The notes under the pieces are model-generated. The model made no database searches. It was not told the origin of the DNA and saw only the letters and a list, made by a program, of their open reading frames with translations. Shown one piece after another: positions 36,644 through 49,620 of a DNA stretch of 64,000 nucleotides. The position numbers were made by a program, and so were the translations under genes. The stretch spans positions 434,001 through 498,000 of the forward strand of contig KV748227.1 in NCBI GenBank assembly GCA_001692895.1, written 5' to 3'. Position 1 is the first letter of the stretch; each line of letters starts with the position of its first letter. The DNA comes from Cenococcum geophilum 1.58 (taxonomy: Eukaryota > Ascomycota > Dothideomycetes > Gloniales > Gloniaceae).

Positions 36644-37066
36644 TGTTACGGACGCTTTAAGTACGATGTTATAACTACTTGGGGAAGAGTTGGAAGAAGC
36701 TAGTTGGTTAATTTAGGCACGGTCCAGAATGGAACTAGTAGAGCTATATAACGAGGAATGGTAACCGAGGTCATATAACGTGCTATATATTAAATGAGAG
36801 GAATAGGAGGAACTTACGTACCTTATGTATAAGACGTACCTCACGTATAAGAAGGATTTTATAGGAGTATAGATATATATTTAAGGACCCTTAGTCCCTA
36901 CCTAGATAGTTCCTTCCTTATAGTAATTCTTAGAATATAATTAGAGTTAATCTATTAGGCAACCACTCCACTAGTTATTATTACGTTATTAACTTTAACT
37001 TATATTACCTACACACCTAGCCTAATAATAAGCCTATTGTAGTTCTTGCTACAAGGTTCCGTTATA
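36644..37066 (+). repeat. Element B 5' LTR
   Basis: Starts TGTTACGGACGC, ends GGTTCCGTTATA. Homologous along its length to 44,171-44,593 and, inverted, to the element A LTRs. Confidence 0.9.
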
Positions 37067-40000
37067 TAATTACTACCTAGTTATAGTATTAAGTATAAAA
37101 AGTTAAATAATATGCTACTAAAAGCAGCCACTATAACGCTATTAACGGCGGCAACTACTTTAAGGTTAGGTAACGACACCAGTATAGTAGATACTAACTT
37201 ATAGCAACCTATAACGGTCGGACAACTATAAGAGATAGTTAACTAGCTAATAGAAAATAATATAATATTGGAAAATAGGATTAACGGGATAGGCGCAGCA
37301 AAGGTTAAGTTACTATTAATTAAAAGATTCTTAAGAGAGAAGTTAAAGCTTAAAGGATTCCTTACGTAAATACACTTTAAGGTCGCGTAGGAAGGGGTAA
37401 AGCTGGCAATATTTATAGATTAAATAGCGTATACGGGATTGTTCCTAACAGGAAGAGCACTTAAGTAGTTTAAGCCTTACCTTATGGAAATCTAGGTAAA
37501 TGGAATAATAACGACGAACTAAGAAGTAAGGTTTATATTCTTAAGCTAGAATAGATTTATAGAGCGACTTATATAAATGTTTAGAGACCTAGAGGTAGTA
37601 ACTATAGTGGAAAGAAAACTCTAAGATATTATGTAACGAACCTTAGCAATTAAATATATAATATAGTTTTAGACGTTAGCGATATAAGTAGAGTGGAATA
37701 ATAAGGCGCTTATAGCACAGTATAAATAGGGACTTAAGGCTAAAGTTTAGGACGTAATTATTCTAATAGAAGATGCGGACACCCTAAGGGAACTAATAGA
37801 TTAAGTAATTAAGATTAATAATTGGATCTACTAAAGGGAATAGGCTAAGAGAGGTTAGGATAGAGTTCTATAGTCATATAAGGCGTAGAGCACGTAACAA
37901 CTAAAGCTAAGTTAGAAACTATAGTATAGCGCAGAGCTAATAGACCTAAGTAGTACTAAAGAAGCCTATAAGAGATAGAGTAAACGACTATAGAAACCTA
38001 GAGGATAAGGATTAAGTAATTAGAGGTCTAAGGAGTAGAGGCTAAACTAGGGATCTTAGCAGTAGAAGACGTTTAGGCGGACTCTATAATAAGAAAAATA
38101 GTTTAAAGAAGAAGCTTATATAAATTGCGGAAAACAGGGTTATTACATTAGAAACTGTAAAAGTAGGTAGAGTTACTATATAGTAAAAGGAACGAGACTA
38201 GTAGACGATATATACGTATAGAGGGATGATAATATACTGCAAGGAACAAAAGAATGTTTAATTAGAAGTTTTGCGTTTTGTTATAATAACGTATACTAAA
38301 TTTATAAGGACGCTAAGTATAGCGTAAGCTATTGGCTATAGGAGCTAAGTTTATTAAAATATTAAGGAACTAACGAACTAGTTCGTAGATCGGATATTAG
38401 GGATAATAAATTTAACGTAGGCGAAACATTCTATAATAATAAGGTAATAAAGGCGGTTTACTAGGAACGCGTAGCTATTAGAGATATTATACTAGAGGTA
38501 GAGGATAATTCCACTATAGAATAGGGAATATTAGTAGGGATTAAGACCCTACTAGACACGATATTTATTACTTTGCGAGACGTAAGAGAAGTAGGATAGC
38601 GAACTACTTTGGCACTTAATAAAGGTAAAAGGCCACAAGCTTAAGATTCTTATGACGAGATATAAGACAACTAAGATTCTTAAGATAAGATAAGGCAAGC
38701 TTAAGGACCTATAATAGACGACAACCGATAGAGCAGAGCAATAGCTTAGTTTAGCGATATATAAATAAGCTTAGGATGAAGTTTCCTAAAAGCATAAGAC
38801 TTTTAAGATGAGATAAGTGAGATTTAAGACTCTTAAGATGAGATGAGAATACTAAGTAAGCCTAGTTAGACTAAGGCTAGAGCTAAGCTTAAGATAAAAG
38901 CAAGCTCAGAATTAAAGAATTTAAGGGGTTAAGAATTTGGAGTATAAATTAGAACACCTATAAGTAAGAGGTAAGGAGCTTTTTTATAGATTAGAGAATC
39001 TATAGCGTAAACAGTAATTAGACTAGGAGACAGGTATATAGACCTAAAAGACTTACTAGGGGAACGCAGTATTCGGCCTAAAGATTAAAAAGTTAATATT
39101 AAGGTTAAGAAGTAAGAAGACTTTAAGGATTAGTCTATAAGACGCAAACCAAAAGAAACTATAAAAGAGTTTAGGTAAAGAATTATTATATAGCAAGAAT
39201 AGAAACTATATAAGAGATCTAGTATATTAGGATATATAAGGAACAGAGTACTAGTATAAAGAATTACTAATAGGCCAAGAGTAGGCATACTAAAAGCTAA
39301 GTAGCTTATTAAACTAGAAAATAAAGAGGATCTAGGGATCCCTACTAGGTTTAAAAAACGACATATAAAGGGCTATTATAATATAGTAATAAGAAGATAC
39401 TTCCTTACGGATAAGCCGTATATACTTTAATAGCTATACTAAAAGTAGTATAGGCAGCGATATAATGACGAGTAGGAAGATTTCTATATATAGTTAGATA
39501 AAAAAGTTATCTAAGACCACCTAATTATAGAAAAGGCCATAAATCACATTAAAGGAGCCTTAATTATAATGTTAAAGGATCTAGAGGAATAATTAGAGGA
39601 CTAGAGAAGTAAGAGATATATCTTAGTACCTATAAATAAAGTTATAACGTTTAGATTAGTATAATAAAGGTTTAAACTTAAAGATAAAGATAAGTTAAAA
39701 GTTAACCTAAAGCACCTAGCGCACTATATGCTATTATGGATTACATATATAGATAATATATACAAGATATATAAGAATCCAAAGGAAAAGAATCGGAAAT
39801 ACCCTATAAGGATATACTAGATAATAGATAAATAATAGTATAGAAATGCTAAGTATATATATAGCTGGCATCTAGCAGAAGTCTAAAAGGAAGGAAATTT
39901 AATACTTTAACTAGGAAGATTTCTTATAGAAGAATGCTTAGATAAATAATAGTAGTGGGAATGCCTAGAGAATATATATCTATAGTATATTAAAGATAAA

Positions 40001-43000
40001 AAGCGAACTAGGTATTAGCTAAAGAGTAAGCTAAGTATATAAGGATTAAGTAGCTAATAGTTAGGAAAAGTAGAGGCCTATAGGATTAGAGGGAGCTAGT
40101 AGTAGAGCCTTAAACCCTTAAAGGAATTTAAGGATAATACCTAAATTTAAAAGTTAATTAGTAAGATTAGTAGTTTAAAGCGCTAATAGATAGTAGAGTA
40201 ACGCAAAACTATATTTTACTAGTAGTAGTTAAAAGAATAGGGCTATCTTATAGATAGAAGGAGCAACCTTACCTATTAATTATAATTTTAGAAGATCCAA
40301 TAGCCTACGGAGGGGGGATTATTAACCTTAAAATAGGACCTATTTAGATAACTATTAAAGGGAGACAAATTAAGATATCTTTTAATATCCTACTATTGGG
40401 ACGGAATAAGGTAGTATTAAAGATGCCTTAGTTATAGGAATATAATTTAAAGATCGATTGGATTATAGGATAGGTTAATATTAGAGATACTTAACGCCGT
40501 AAAATATAATAATAAGCTAAGTTAGTATAGTACTAGGTTAGAGTAATATATAAAGAGACTAAGTAAGGCTTAAGTTATATACTAAAAAGATACCATAAGT
40601 ATAGTAAGAAACTATAGTTACTAAAAAGTAAAAAGCTGTTAGAGTATATAGTATAGGACTATAAGATAGAGTTAAAACTAAAAATAAGTCTAAAGTTCTT
40701 TCTAATCTATAAGCTTACTAAAAAAGAAGGTAGAGTACTAAAAGAGTTTATCTAGGAGAACTTATAGAAGGGATATATTAGACTATTATAGTTATTAGCG
40801 GGTTATCTAGTACTATTTATACTAAAGAAGAATAGTAAACTAAGGCTATATATTAACTATAGATAGTTAAACAGCATCACTTAAAAGGATAGGTATCCTT
40901 TACCCTTAATTAGCAAAATTTAAGATAGGATAGGTAACGTATAAATCTTTATAAAGATAGATCTAAGGTAGGCGTACTATTAGATTAAGATTAAGAAAGG
41001 CAATAAATAGAAAGTAGCTTTTAGATTAAAGGAAGGACTATATAAACTATTAGTTATATAATTTAGGCTTATAAACGCACTAGTAACGTTTTAGAAGCGT
41101 ATTAATAATATATTAAGAGAATACTTAGATAAATTTATTATAGTATATCTTAACGATATTATTATCTACTTAATAACGGAGAAATAATATAAGGAACACA
41201 TTAAATAGGTTTTAAAGAGACTATAAGAGGAATAGATGCTAGTAGTAATTAAAAAATATAAGTTCTTTATAAGAAAGACAGATTTTATTAGATTTATTAT
41301 TAAACTAGGCTAACTTAATATAGATCTAAAGAAGATTAAGGCTATAGTAAATTAGTAAGAACTAAAGAACGTTATATAGTTAAGATTGTTCCTAAGGTTT
41401 TACAATTACTATAGGAGGTTTATAGCGCAATAGTTAAAGGATATTAAGCCGTTTATATAATTAATAAAGAAAGAAGAACTATAAATATAGGGAGAGGAAC
41501 AATAGGAACTATTTAAAAGAGTTAAAGAATTATTTACCTAGGAGCCAGTTCTTAAGATCTATTAACTAGGACTAAAGACGGTTATAGAGATAGATGTATT
41601 AGACTATATACTAGGGGTATACTTTATACAGAAATATTAAGATAGATAGCACTTAGTAGTATACTATAGTTAGAAGATAACACTACTAGAGTTAAACTAT
41701 AACATTTACAATAAGGAGTTATTAGGTATAGTTACAGCATTAAAGAAATAAAGAGTATTCTTATAAGGTATAGAGAAACTATTTATAGTTAAGATAGATT
41801 ATAAGAACCTAATAGAATTCCTAATAATAAAGGAACTTAACTAAAAATAGGTTAGATAGGCAGAGATATTTATAGAATACTATTTTAAGATTTAATATAC
41901 TAAGGGTACAAATAATATATAAGCAAATACTCTAAATTAAAAGGCCGAACTATAAAATAATAAAAAGCCATTAGGGGCCTTACTGCGAAAAAATATAGAT
42001 AGACTAATTAGGTATAATTATCTAAAAATTATAGTAACCCGGGAAGATAATAAACTAGAAAAAGTTTATAAGATACTAGAGAGCTTTTAGGCGTAAAGAA
42101 TTCTAAAAGTATAACTAAAAGATTTATAGATAGATATATACGAAAATTAAGAAGTAAAGTATATCCTAAAAAGTATAGTAGAGTAGTTTATAGAGGACTT
42201 CTATAAGGGACTAACTTAAGGGCATAACGGAGCTATAGGCTTAGTGTTAAGACTCTAGGAGGAGTATATTATTAACGGAATCTAAAGAATAGCTAGGAAG
42301 GTTACTAGAAAGTATCTAGATTACTAAAGGAATAAACTAATAAGGTATAAGCTATATAGAGGGCTATAACCTATTAAAATACTAGAGAGACTATAGGAGG
42401 TTATATTATAGGACTTTATTATTAAGTTATTAAAATTAAAAAATCCTATTACTAGATAAGATTATAACACGATCTTAGTAATAGTAAATAAGCTTACAAA
42501 GTAGGGATACTTTATAGCATATATAGAAGAAATATTAGTAGAAGATATTGCTAAAATCTATATTAAAGAAGTATTTATAAGATATAGAGCACTAAGTAAG
42601 ATTATATCAGATAGAGATCTAAGATTTATAGTAGCATTTTAGAAGGTATTCTTAGCAGAGTAAGAAGTTTAAGTAGTAACTTTTACCGCATATTATTTAC
42701 AGATAGATGGCTAGATAGAAAGATTAAATTAAACACTAGAATAGTATCTAAGGCATTATATTAATTATGTATAGAATAATTAGGTATTGCTATTACTAGT
42801 TATATAGTTTATATACAATGCAATACCTTAAAAAGGGATAGACATATTACCATTTAAGGCAAATTATAGATATAAGCTAAGGACATTATTGTTACTACGG
42901 TAAGTAAAAAAGATAAGTAGTATAGCTAAAGAAAGGATAAAAACGTTAATAAATCTTTATGCAGACCTTATAAAATTAGTAAGAAAGTATAAAAGAGAAT

Positions 43001-44170
43001 AAAAAAGTACTATAATACTAAGAGATCTAAGGGACTAGATCTTAAGGAGGGAGATAAAATATAGCTACTATATAAAAATTATAAGAGCTAATAACTAAGT
43101 AAGAAGTTAAACTACGTTAGACTAGGACCTTTTAAAATTATATAAAGGATTTCACTAGTTATATTTAAGTTAAACCTACTAGCTAAAATAAAAATCTACC
43201 CTATATAGTATATNNNAATNCTANANCTAGNATANNGNAATATTAAGCCACTAGTNTATAANGNANANACGTATAGAGGANANGAAGAAGATAAATAGTA
43301 AGTTTTAAAGATTATTAGTTATAAGGACATTAACAATAAAATATAGTATAAGGTTAAGTGGATAGGCTATAATAAGACTACCTAGGAACCACTAAAAAAT
43401 TTAAAGAACGCTATAGGAAAGGTATAGAAGTATTAGAAGAGATTAGGTTAGGTAATATTAATAATAAAAAATTGCTAAAAAACGAGCCACCTAAGGGGGA
43501 CCTAAGAAGAGTAGTTACCGAACTACTTAGATCTATTTCCTTCTCTATTAAGAGAGAATCTATTCTTTTATCGCCAAGTTCCTATAAACCTTATTCTATA
43601 AGTTTCTACTTCTTAAAACGAACCTTTTTATAAACCTTCTTAAGATAGAGCAAACAAGTAGACGCCGCGATTTAAGCATTTAGGGCTTTTTATTCCGTAT
43701 CCCAAGAACGTTCTAATTTAGTAAGGGCTTAAGACAGTTTACTATCTAGCCGTATAGCAGTAGATTAAACACAAAACCCTAAGACAAATTAATTAGGGAA
43801 CTAGACGACTATTAAGAGTAATAGGTCGCGTATATTTAGTATTAGAGGTAGAGTAAACGTCACAGGACAAATGAATATTCGCTTTAGTGCACTTTAAGTA
43901 AGAGGACGGTTATTGCGAAGATAGACTCGCCAACGTAATATAAACTAACCCCTTTTTTAAACAATAAGAGTATGGAGACGGTATAATCTCACTAAGAGAT
44001 AATATTGCAGCAATAGTGCGAGCACGACGTTGGGCGTATAAGGAAGAAGAAGCTTTAGGTATAATAAGTAATAATATTAACTAAATTAATTAGACGGATA
44101 TTATACCTCTAGTAAATAACTTAAAGATGTTTTAAATCTTTAAGGACGAAGATAAAGAGGAGGGAGATAG

Positions 44171-44593
44171 TGTTACGAACGCTTTAAGTATAATATTATA
44201 ACTACTTAGGAAAGAGTCGGAAGAAGCTAGTTAGTTAATTTAGGTACGGTTTAGGATGGAACCGGTAGAGCTATATAATAAGGAATGGTAACTAAGGTTA
44301 TATAACGTGCTATATATTAAATAAGAGGAATAGGAGGAACTTATATACCTTATATATAAGACGTACCTTATATATAAAAAGGATTTCATAGGAGTACGGA
44401 TATATATTTAAGGACCCTTAGTCCCTACCTAGATAGTTCCTTCCTTATAGTAATTCTCAGAATATAATTAGAGTTAATCTATTAGGCAACCACTCCACCA
44501 GTTATTATTACGTTGTTAACTTTAACTTACATTACCTACACACCTAGCCTAATAACGAGCCTATTGTAGTTCTTGCTATAAGGTTCCGTTATA
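44171..44593 (+). repeat. Element B 3' LTR
   Basis: Starts TGTTACGAACGC, preceded by the purine-rich AAAGAGGAGGGAGATAG; ends GGTTCCGTTATA and is followed by the target duplicate ACTAA. Confidence 0.9.
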
Positions 44594-45503
44594 ACTAACC
44601 TCTAAAGCTTAGGCTAAATTAATATAGCAGCCTTAAAAGTAAAAGAGAATAGGCTCTATTATAGAGGTCGCCTATTTATCCCTAACTTAGAAAGTCTATA
44701 ACGGCAACTAATCTAAATAGCCTATAACCTTTAATTAAGCGGCCACCTAAGCAGAGGAGGAACCTATAAGCTTCTTAGCTNATACTACTTCTAGCTAAAA
44801 ATAATAGACTTAGTTAAACGCTTTATAGGCGCCTACTATAGTTATAAGCGCGCTAAGGCCTTTAATATAAAGTATTAAGGACTACTATACCCTCTATTAG
44901 TACCTATATAATAATAGGCAAATATTACTATAGATTTTGTTATTAACCTACTACCCTATAAACGATATGGCTATACCTATATATTAGTATTTTATTAGGG
45001 TACTAAGATCCTAGAGGCCTTCTAATAGGATTTTAACTTTCCTAAAGGTCCTAATCGTCCTAATAGGCTCCTAGTAGGATCTTTAATTTTCTAATTATCC
45101 TCTTATGGTCCTATTAGGGTCTTAATAGGAAACTAGTATTTCCTAATTATTCCTAATAGGCTCCTAGTAGGATCTTAATTTTCTTAATTATCCTGTTAGG
45201 TTCCTAACAGAATACCCCTAAGCAACACCCCTTCTAACCCCCCCCCCCCAAAAGCGACACCTCCTATACACACCCCTTAAGATACCCCCTAATGCGATAC
45301 CCTCCCTACTATAATACCCCCTAATAGGATACCTTCCCCCTAATGCGACACGACCCTATATACGCGTGCGCGCGGATATTATAGTGCTATTAGGTCCTCG
45401 CTATATTCCTAATAGCCTACACGTGCCTCTGCCAAGTTACCCCTTTATAGTCACCCCATTTTTACCCTTCCTTATATCCTCCCCTTAGGAGCACTAGAAC
45501 GGC

Positions 45504-45620
45504 AGCTAGCAGAGGACCGTCGCCAAAACTAGACGACCGTCGCCAGAACCAGACGACCGTCGCCAGAACCAGACGGGCGTCGCCAGAACCAGACGACCGT
45601 TACAAAAACTAGACGACCAA
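45504..45620. repeat. 20-bp tandem repeat (GACCGTCGCCAGAACCAGAC), about 5 copies in D1
   Basis: Five adjacent near-copies of the unit, with a few C/T and G/A changes. D2 has about three copies at 59,423-59,485 and the partial copy near 55,945-56,090 has an irregular set. Confidence 0.85.
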
Positions 45621-45839
45621 CCTTTGAACAACCAGCTAGCGAAGACCACGAACGATCCAATTGATCAATTAATCGAATTTGATATTGGCCTATTACCAAA
45701 TCATATCAAGGCCTCCTAGGGAGGCACCCTAGACGACTACCGTTCGAATGTACAGCTAGCGAACGGCCATAGAGAACGACCTGGATTAATTAGAGCCTTC
45801 GATCGGGCCGACCCTCTCCCCGAATTAAATCAGATACTG

Positions 45840-45900
45840 ACACAAGGCAGGCAGGTAGGTAGGTAGGCAGGCAAGGTAGGCAGGCAAGTAGGAGAGGACC
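45840..45900. repeat. (CAGG/TAGG)n microsatellite in D1
   Basis: A tetranucleotide tract of GGCA/GGTA units; corresponds to 59,705-59,806 in D2. Confidence 0.85.
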
Positions 45901-46169
45901 GTCGTCAGAACCAGACGATAATCGTTCGAACGACCAGCTAGCGAACACCACGATCGATTCGATCGATCGATCCGAATCGAACTAGAGCCTCGATATCAGC
46001 CTATTACCGAATCAAATCGAATCAAGGCCTCCTAGGGAGGCACCCCAGACGACCACCGTTCAAACGTACAGCCAACGAACGCCCATGGAGAACGATTTAA
46101 ATTAATATAATTAATCGCAATCGAATCAAGCAGAGCCTTTGATCGGGCCGACCTCTCCCCCGAATTACA

Positions 46170-46229
46170 GATACAGACAGGTAGGCATAGACAGGTAGGC
46201 ACGACAGGCACAGGCAGGCACAGACAGGT

Positions 46230-46265
<36 letters not shown>

Positions 46266-46268
46266 CAC
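46170..46268. repeat. (CAGG)n-rich microsatellite in D1
   Basis: GGCAGGCAGGCAGG tract preceded by ACAGGTAGGCA units; the counterpart in D2 is 60,090-60,186. A 78-codon minus-strand frame across it (PACLPACLPAC) is a by-product of the repeat. Confidence 0.85.
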
Positions 46269-48121
46269 TAGGCCTAGTTAGGAAATCAGCACACGGCCGG
46301 CGGATCATCGGGAACACCGCCGATCGACGATTTGGAGCCTCCGCGAGAGGCTCCTCAGTCGATCGCCCGACGCCCGAGCGATCGTAGAGCTCCATGACAG
46401 ACACAGGCGGTAGACAGGAGAGATTGATTTGGATTATTTAGATTATATATAATTAAATTAATTTTGTATTTTTTAACTAGCTGCAAATACTAGAGTGTTA
46501 ATATACCTTATTTTTAAATCTAGAATTTTTATTGTTGTCCTGATGGTCCTAATGGTCCTGATGGGCCTAGAGGTCCTAGAGGTCCTAGAGGTCCTAGTGG
46601 TCCTAGTGGTCCGGGCGACCTCCTAATAGGTTCCTAACAGGATGCCGAGTGTAAGTGTCTCCTAGAGCTCCTGACAGCCCTAATAGGAGCTATTAGGAGC
46701 TATTAGTACTGTTAGGAGGCACAAATATTTTGCTAATGTAAGAACATTTTTATAATAATATACCGACTTATAAAAGAGCGCCACTATATCCTAACCAAAG
46801 GCGTAGCTATTAGCGATATTACTAACGCCTTTTTTTACGAAGTTTACTAACTATATAGGTTACCTAACTTAATTACGTCCGACTAAGGTATATAATTTAA
46901 CTCTAATATATAGAGACGAATCTACTAACGCCTTAGTATCTCCGTTAAAATATCTATATTCTTTTATTATAAAACTACTAGATAATTGGAAAACGCTAAT
47001 ATTAGTATAAAAGCATATCTATAATAGGTAGTCGCCTATAGTTAAAATAACTAGGTAGATTACCTCCTACTAGGTAAATTTATAGTAAATAACTACGTCT
47101 TAACCACTATAGGACTTACCCCATTCTTCGCGAATAAGGGTTATTACCCCTAATTTAGCATAGAGCCACTAGAACCTATTAATAAGAAACTACTATATAG
47201 AAAACGCCTTAAGATGCTACTTACTAACTAGTATGCAAATCATATAAAAAATCTACTCGACTACTGTAAGGGAGAAATGGCCTAGGCTTAAGTAAAGTAG
47301 GCCTACTTTACTAACCGCTATAGAACGCCACCACCGAAAATGCGTGTTGGCGACTAGGTATAGCTAAATGCATATAATATCTCTACGTAGAGGTCTATAA
47401 AGTTACTTAATTATAAGAACCTTAGCCCCTATTTAATTAAACGAGTTATTAATAGAGGAGCCGTATATAAGCTAGAACTCCTACTTACCCTAACTACTCG
47501 CGGGATATAGCTACTATACCTCTATTAGCCTAACCCCTTACTAGGGCAGATATAGCCTAAACCCCTATTAGTACTAATCTAAGATAAGAACAAAGATAAG
47601 AACTATAAGGAGTGGACCATTAAACGAATTATTAACTCTAAATACTTTAGTAAAGGTAAAGGACAACGGTTCTACTATAGAGCTATATATATAGGATTTA
47701 ATATAATTAGCTAGAATAGCAACTATAGAAAGACTTTAAAAATGCAAAGGATCTAATTAGCGACTTTTACTACGCGAACCTATAGAAACTGGGCCTAAGT
47801 AGAGATTTTATACCTAATCCTCTATAAAAGCCCTTATAGAGTTAAACCGTTATATATTACTACGTAAGGGCAAATTACTATTAGATTGCGGTAAAGTGCG
47901 ATTATATAACCGGAATATCGTTAAGATGTCTAGGAACTTTAACCAGCGGTTAAAGTTATCTAATTAGTTGGATTTTTAGATGCCAAGCCTTATTATATAA
48001 CGTTGTTTTAAACCTTTAGCAATACCCCCCTTTCTTCTTTTTTATACCTTAATTATCTCTTTTATATATATATAGTAACCACAGCGTCGCTAGAGCTCCG
48101 CCTCTATAGGAGGGGGGGTAG

Positions 48122-48314
48122 TATTACGGAACCCTACCGCAGGGGCTTCTATAGGAGAGCCCCGTGCTCTTATATACACCTCGCGTATAGCTTATATTAG
48201 CTACGCGTAGGTATATCACCTCCTTACGCCCTTAACCCTTGCGATTGATTGCGTAACGTCTTATAAACTCCTCGAATATATACGCTCTATAGCCACTGCC
48301 CCCGTTCCGTAACA
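48122..48314 (+). repeat. Element C 3' LTR
   Basis: 193 bp; better preserved than the 5' copy, with ends TATTACGGAAC and GTTCCGTAACA forming an 11-bp terminal inverted repeat apart from one transition. Preceded by a purine-rich run (GGAGGGGGGGTAG) suitable as a polypurine tract. Confidence 0.9.
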
Positions 48315-48850
48315 AAACCCTCGCCTAACGTATAGTATTAATATTATTATAGTCCGCGAAGGTTATAAACCCCCTATTACTTACAGACGGAACTAACCCT
48401 ATATTTAATAATTAGAAGCTTTAATTATAGGACAAGTTTAAAGTTAATACGGACTATTTCCCTACTACTTAGGCTAAAATAGCCTATGTCTTTAGCCGTA
48501 CTAATAGGGATATATAGACGCACCTACGTCTATAATATATATAGGACTTAATAAATCCCTTCCTCTTTAAAGAAAAAATAATTATCTACCTATCTTCTAT
48601 CTATAAGGACCCCTTTAAAGTATAAAACGCCCGACTTAATTATAAAAGCCTAAATATAAAAACGACAGAGACCTTTTTAGCCTTTTAGACCCGCTTTCTA
48701 TACCTAGCTAGCTAGGCTTAAATTCCCTAAAAAGATCTAATACTAGGCCTATTTAATAAGCTTACCTTAGACCTATAGCAAGCTGTATTACTAGTTTTTA
48801 CTACTATATAGTATAATAAAGCCTTATAGGAAATACTACAGTAGACTTAT
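48315..48850 (+). mobile_element. Gypsy element E, gag fragment (right part)
   Basis: Starts with the target duplicate AAACC and continues the gag reading: an YRRN-PYI--LEALIIGQ pattern followed by PTSIIYIGLNKSLPL and LYNKALIGNT-like pieces, typical of fungal gypsy gag. The fragment ends near 48,850 where an A/B-family LTR fragment begins. Confidence 0.65.
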
Positions 48851-49620
48851 TAATGGGCTAAGTATATAGGTAAAACTAAGTTAACAACGTAATAATAACT
48901 AGTAGAGTAGTGGTCTAATAGATTAACTCTAATTATATTTTAAGATTTATTATAAAGAAGAGAACTATCTAAGTAGGGACTGCGGTCCTTTAAATATATA
49001 ATACTGCGCCTAAGAAATGTACTAAGTATATTAGTATATTCGTATATCGGTACGTCCCACGTTTCTACGTTCTTATATTCCTACGTTCTAAACTTATAAC
49101 GTAACTAACTATATAACTTAACTACCCCTTATCTAATAGTTTAACTAGTTCTAATACCTCCTATACTTCCACTACTAGTCCGTTTATATCTCTCTTTAGT
49201 AGTAGTACTACTACTAATATAAGGTCTATAATACTATCCCCCTCCTTTTTATCTTTATCCTTAAAAATATCTTCTATCTCTAAGTTATCTATTAGAGGTA
49301 TAGCATTCCCGTCTTTATTTTAGTGACTTTTATTATTTCTAATACTTTTTATTAAATACTTTATATCTAATCGTTATAACTAGCTAGTAACTATTATTCT
49401 TTTACTTAGTAAAGTTATATTATTCTATTCCTATTATATAGAGAAGAAGTTAATATATATTACAATTACGGCTTTACTTAGTTACTAACCTTTTTTATAC
49501 GCTAGGTATACGTAAATGAAGATATAATTATCTTATAATATTTAATCTATCTCTAATACTAAATATACGCGCCTTATAATTCTTTATAACTATTTAGTTC
49601 CTTATTTAATCTATCTTTAT
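48851..49620 (-). mobile_element. Degraded fragment of an A/B-family gypsy element (partial LTR plus 3' end)
   Basis: 48,851-49,005 aligns with the middle of the A/B LTR in minus orientation (AACTCTAATTATATT, AACTATCTAAGTAGGGACT). About 49,225-49,310 aligns with the sequence just inside the left LTR of element A (CCCCTCCTTTTTATC, CTAAGTTATCTATTAGAGG). The LTR's distal end is replaced by unrelated sequence, so this is a divergent or rearranged copy. Confidence 0.6.

Larger units (their letters stand above)
36644..44593 (+). mobile_element. Element B: full-length Ty3/gypsy chromovirus nested in element C
   Basis: LTRs 36,644-37,066 and 44,171-44,593 (423 bp each), flanked by target duplication ACTAA (36,639-36,643 and 44,594-44,598). 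Interior on the plus strand: gag from about 37,120 with zinc knuckle INCGKQGYYIRNCK near 38,120; protease near 40,270-40,440; reverse transcriptase about 40,800-41,350 (YLND in place of YxDD near 41,150); RNase H about 41,560-41,900; integrase about 42,200-43,150; chromodomain about 43,320-43,470. Same family as element A in opposite orientation. Stops throughout. Scattered N calls at 43,214-43,282. Confidence 0.92.
44984..46736. mobile_element. Element D1: 1.75-kb non-coding repeat inserted in element C integrase
   Basis: The integrase reading of element C breaks at 44,983 and resumes after 46,736. The inserted sequence is shared almost end to end with 58,830-60,656 (D2). It begins TTAGTATTTTATTAGGG and ends TTTTGCTAA, so the outer 6 bases are an imperfect inverted repeat (TTAGCA). 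The flanks read TATA and TGTA. Inside, in order: TCCTAATAGG-type repeats, a C-run, a 20-bp tandem repeat, a CGATCGAT-rich stretch, (CAGG/TAGG)n tracts, then GGTCCTAGA/GGTCCTAAT repeats. No coding capacity. Class unknown: non-autonomous TIR element or Helitron-like (CTAA 3' end). Confidence 0.75.
32282..48314 (+). mobile_element. Element C: Ty3/gypsy retrotransposon interrupted by elements B and D1
   Basis: Bounded by 193-bp LTRs (32,282-32,474 and 48,122-48,314) and flanked by a 5-bp duplication AAACC. Removing B and D1 leaves about 6.3 kb. Plus-strand order: gag from about 32,480 with a decayed zinc knuckle near 33,990-34,060 (YYKYH-EGCYYNN); protease near 34,300-34,500; reverse transcriptase about 35,170-35,800 (INYRGLNAI, YLDNILIY); RNase H about 36,000-36,300. 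Integrase is split. Its zinc-binding part lies at 44,600-44,985 (SGHLSRGGTYKLLS, ITIDFVINLLPYKRYG). The catalytic core continues at 46,750-47,300 (GVAISDITNAFFYEVY, LTPFFANKGYYP). Many in-frame stops; inactive. Confidence 0.9.

Noticed and set aside
46032..46404. Minus-strand frames with PACLPACLPAC (also near 60,053-60,241)
   Set aside because: Produced by (CAGG)n microsatellites in the D elements.
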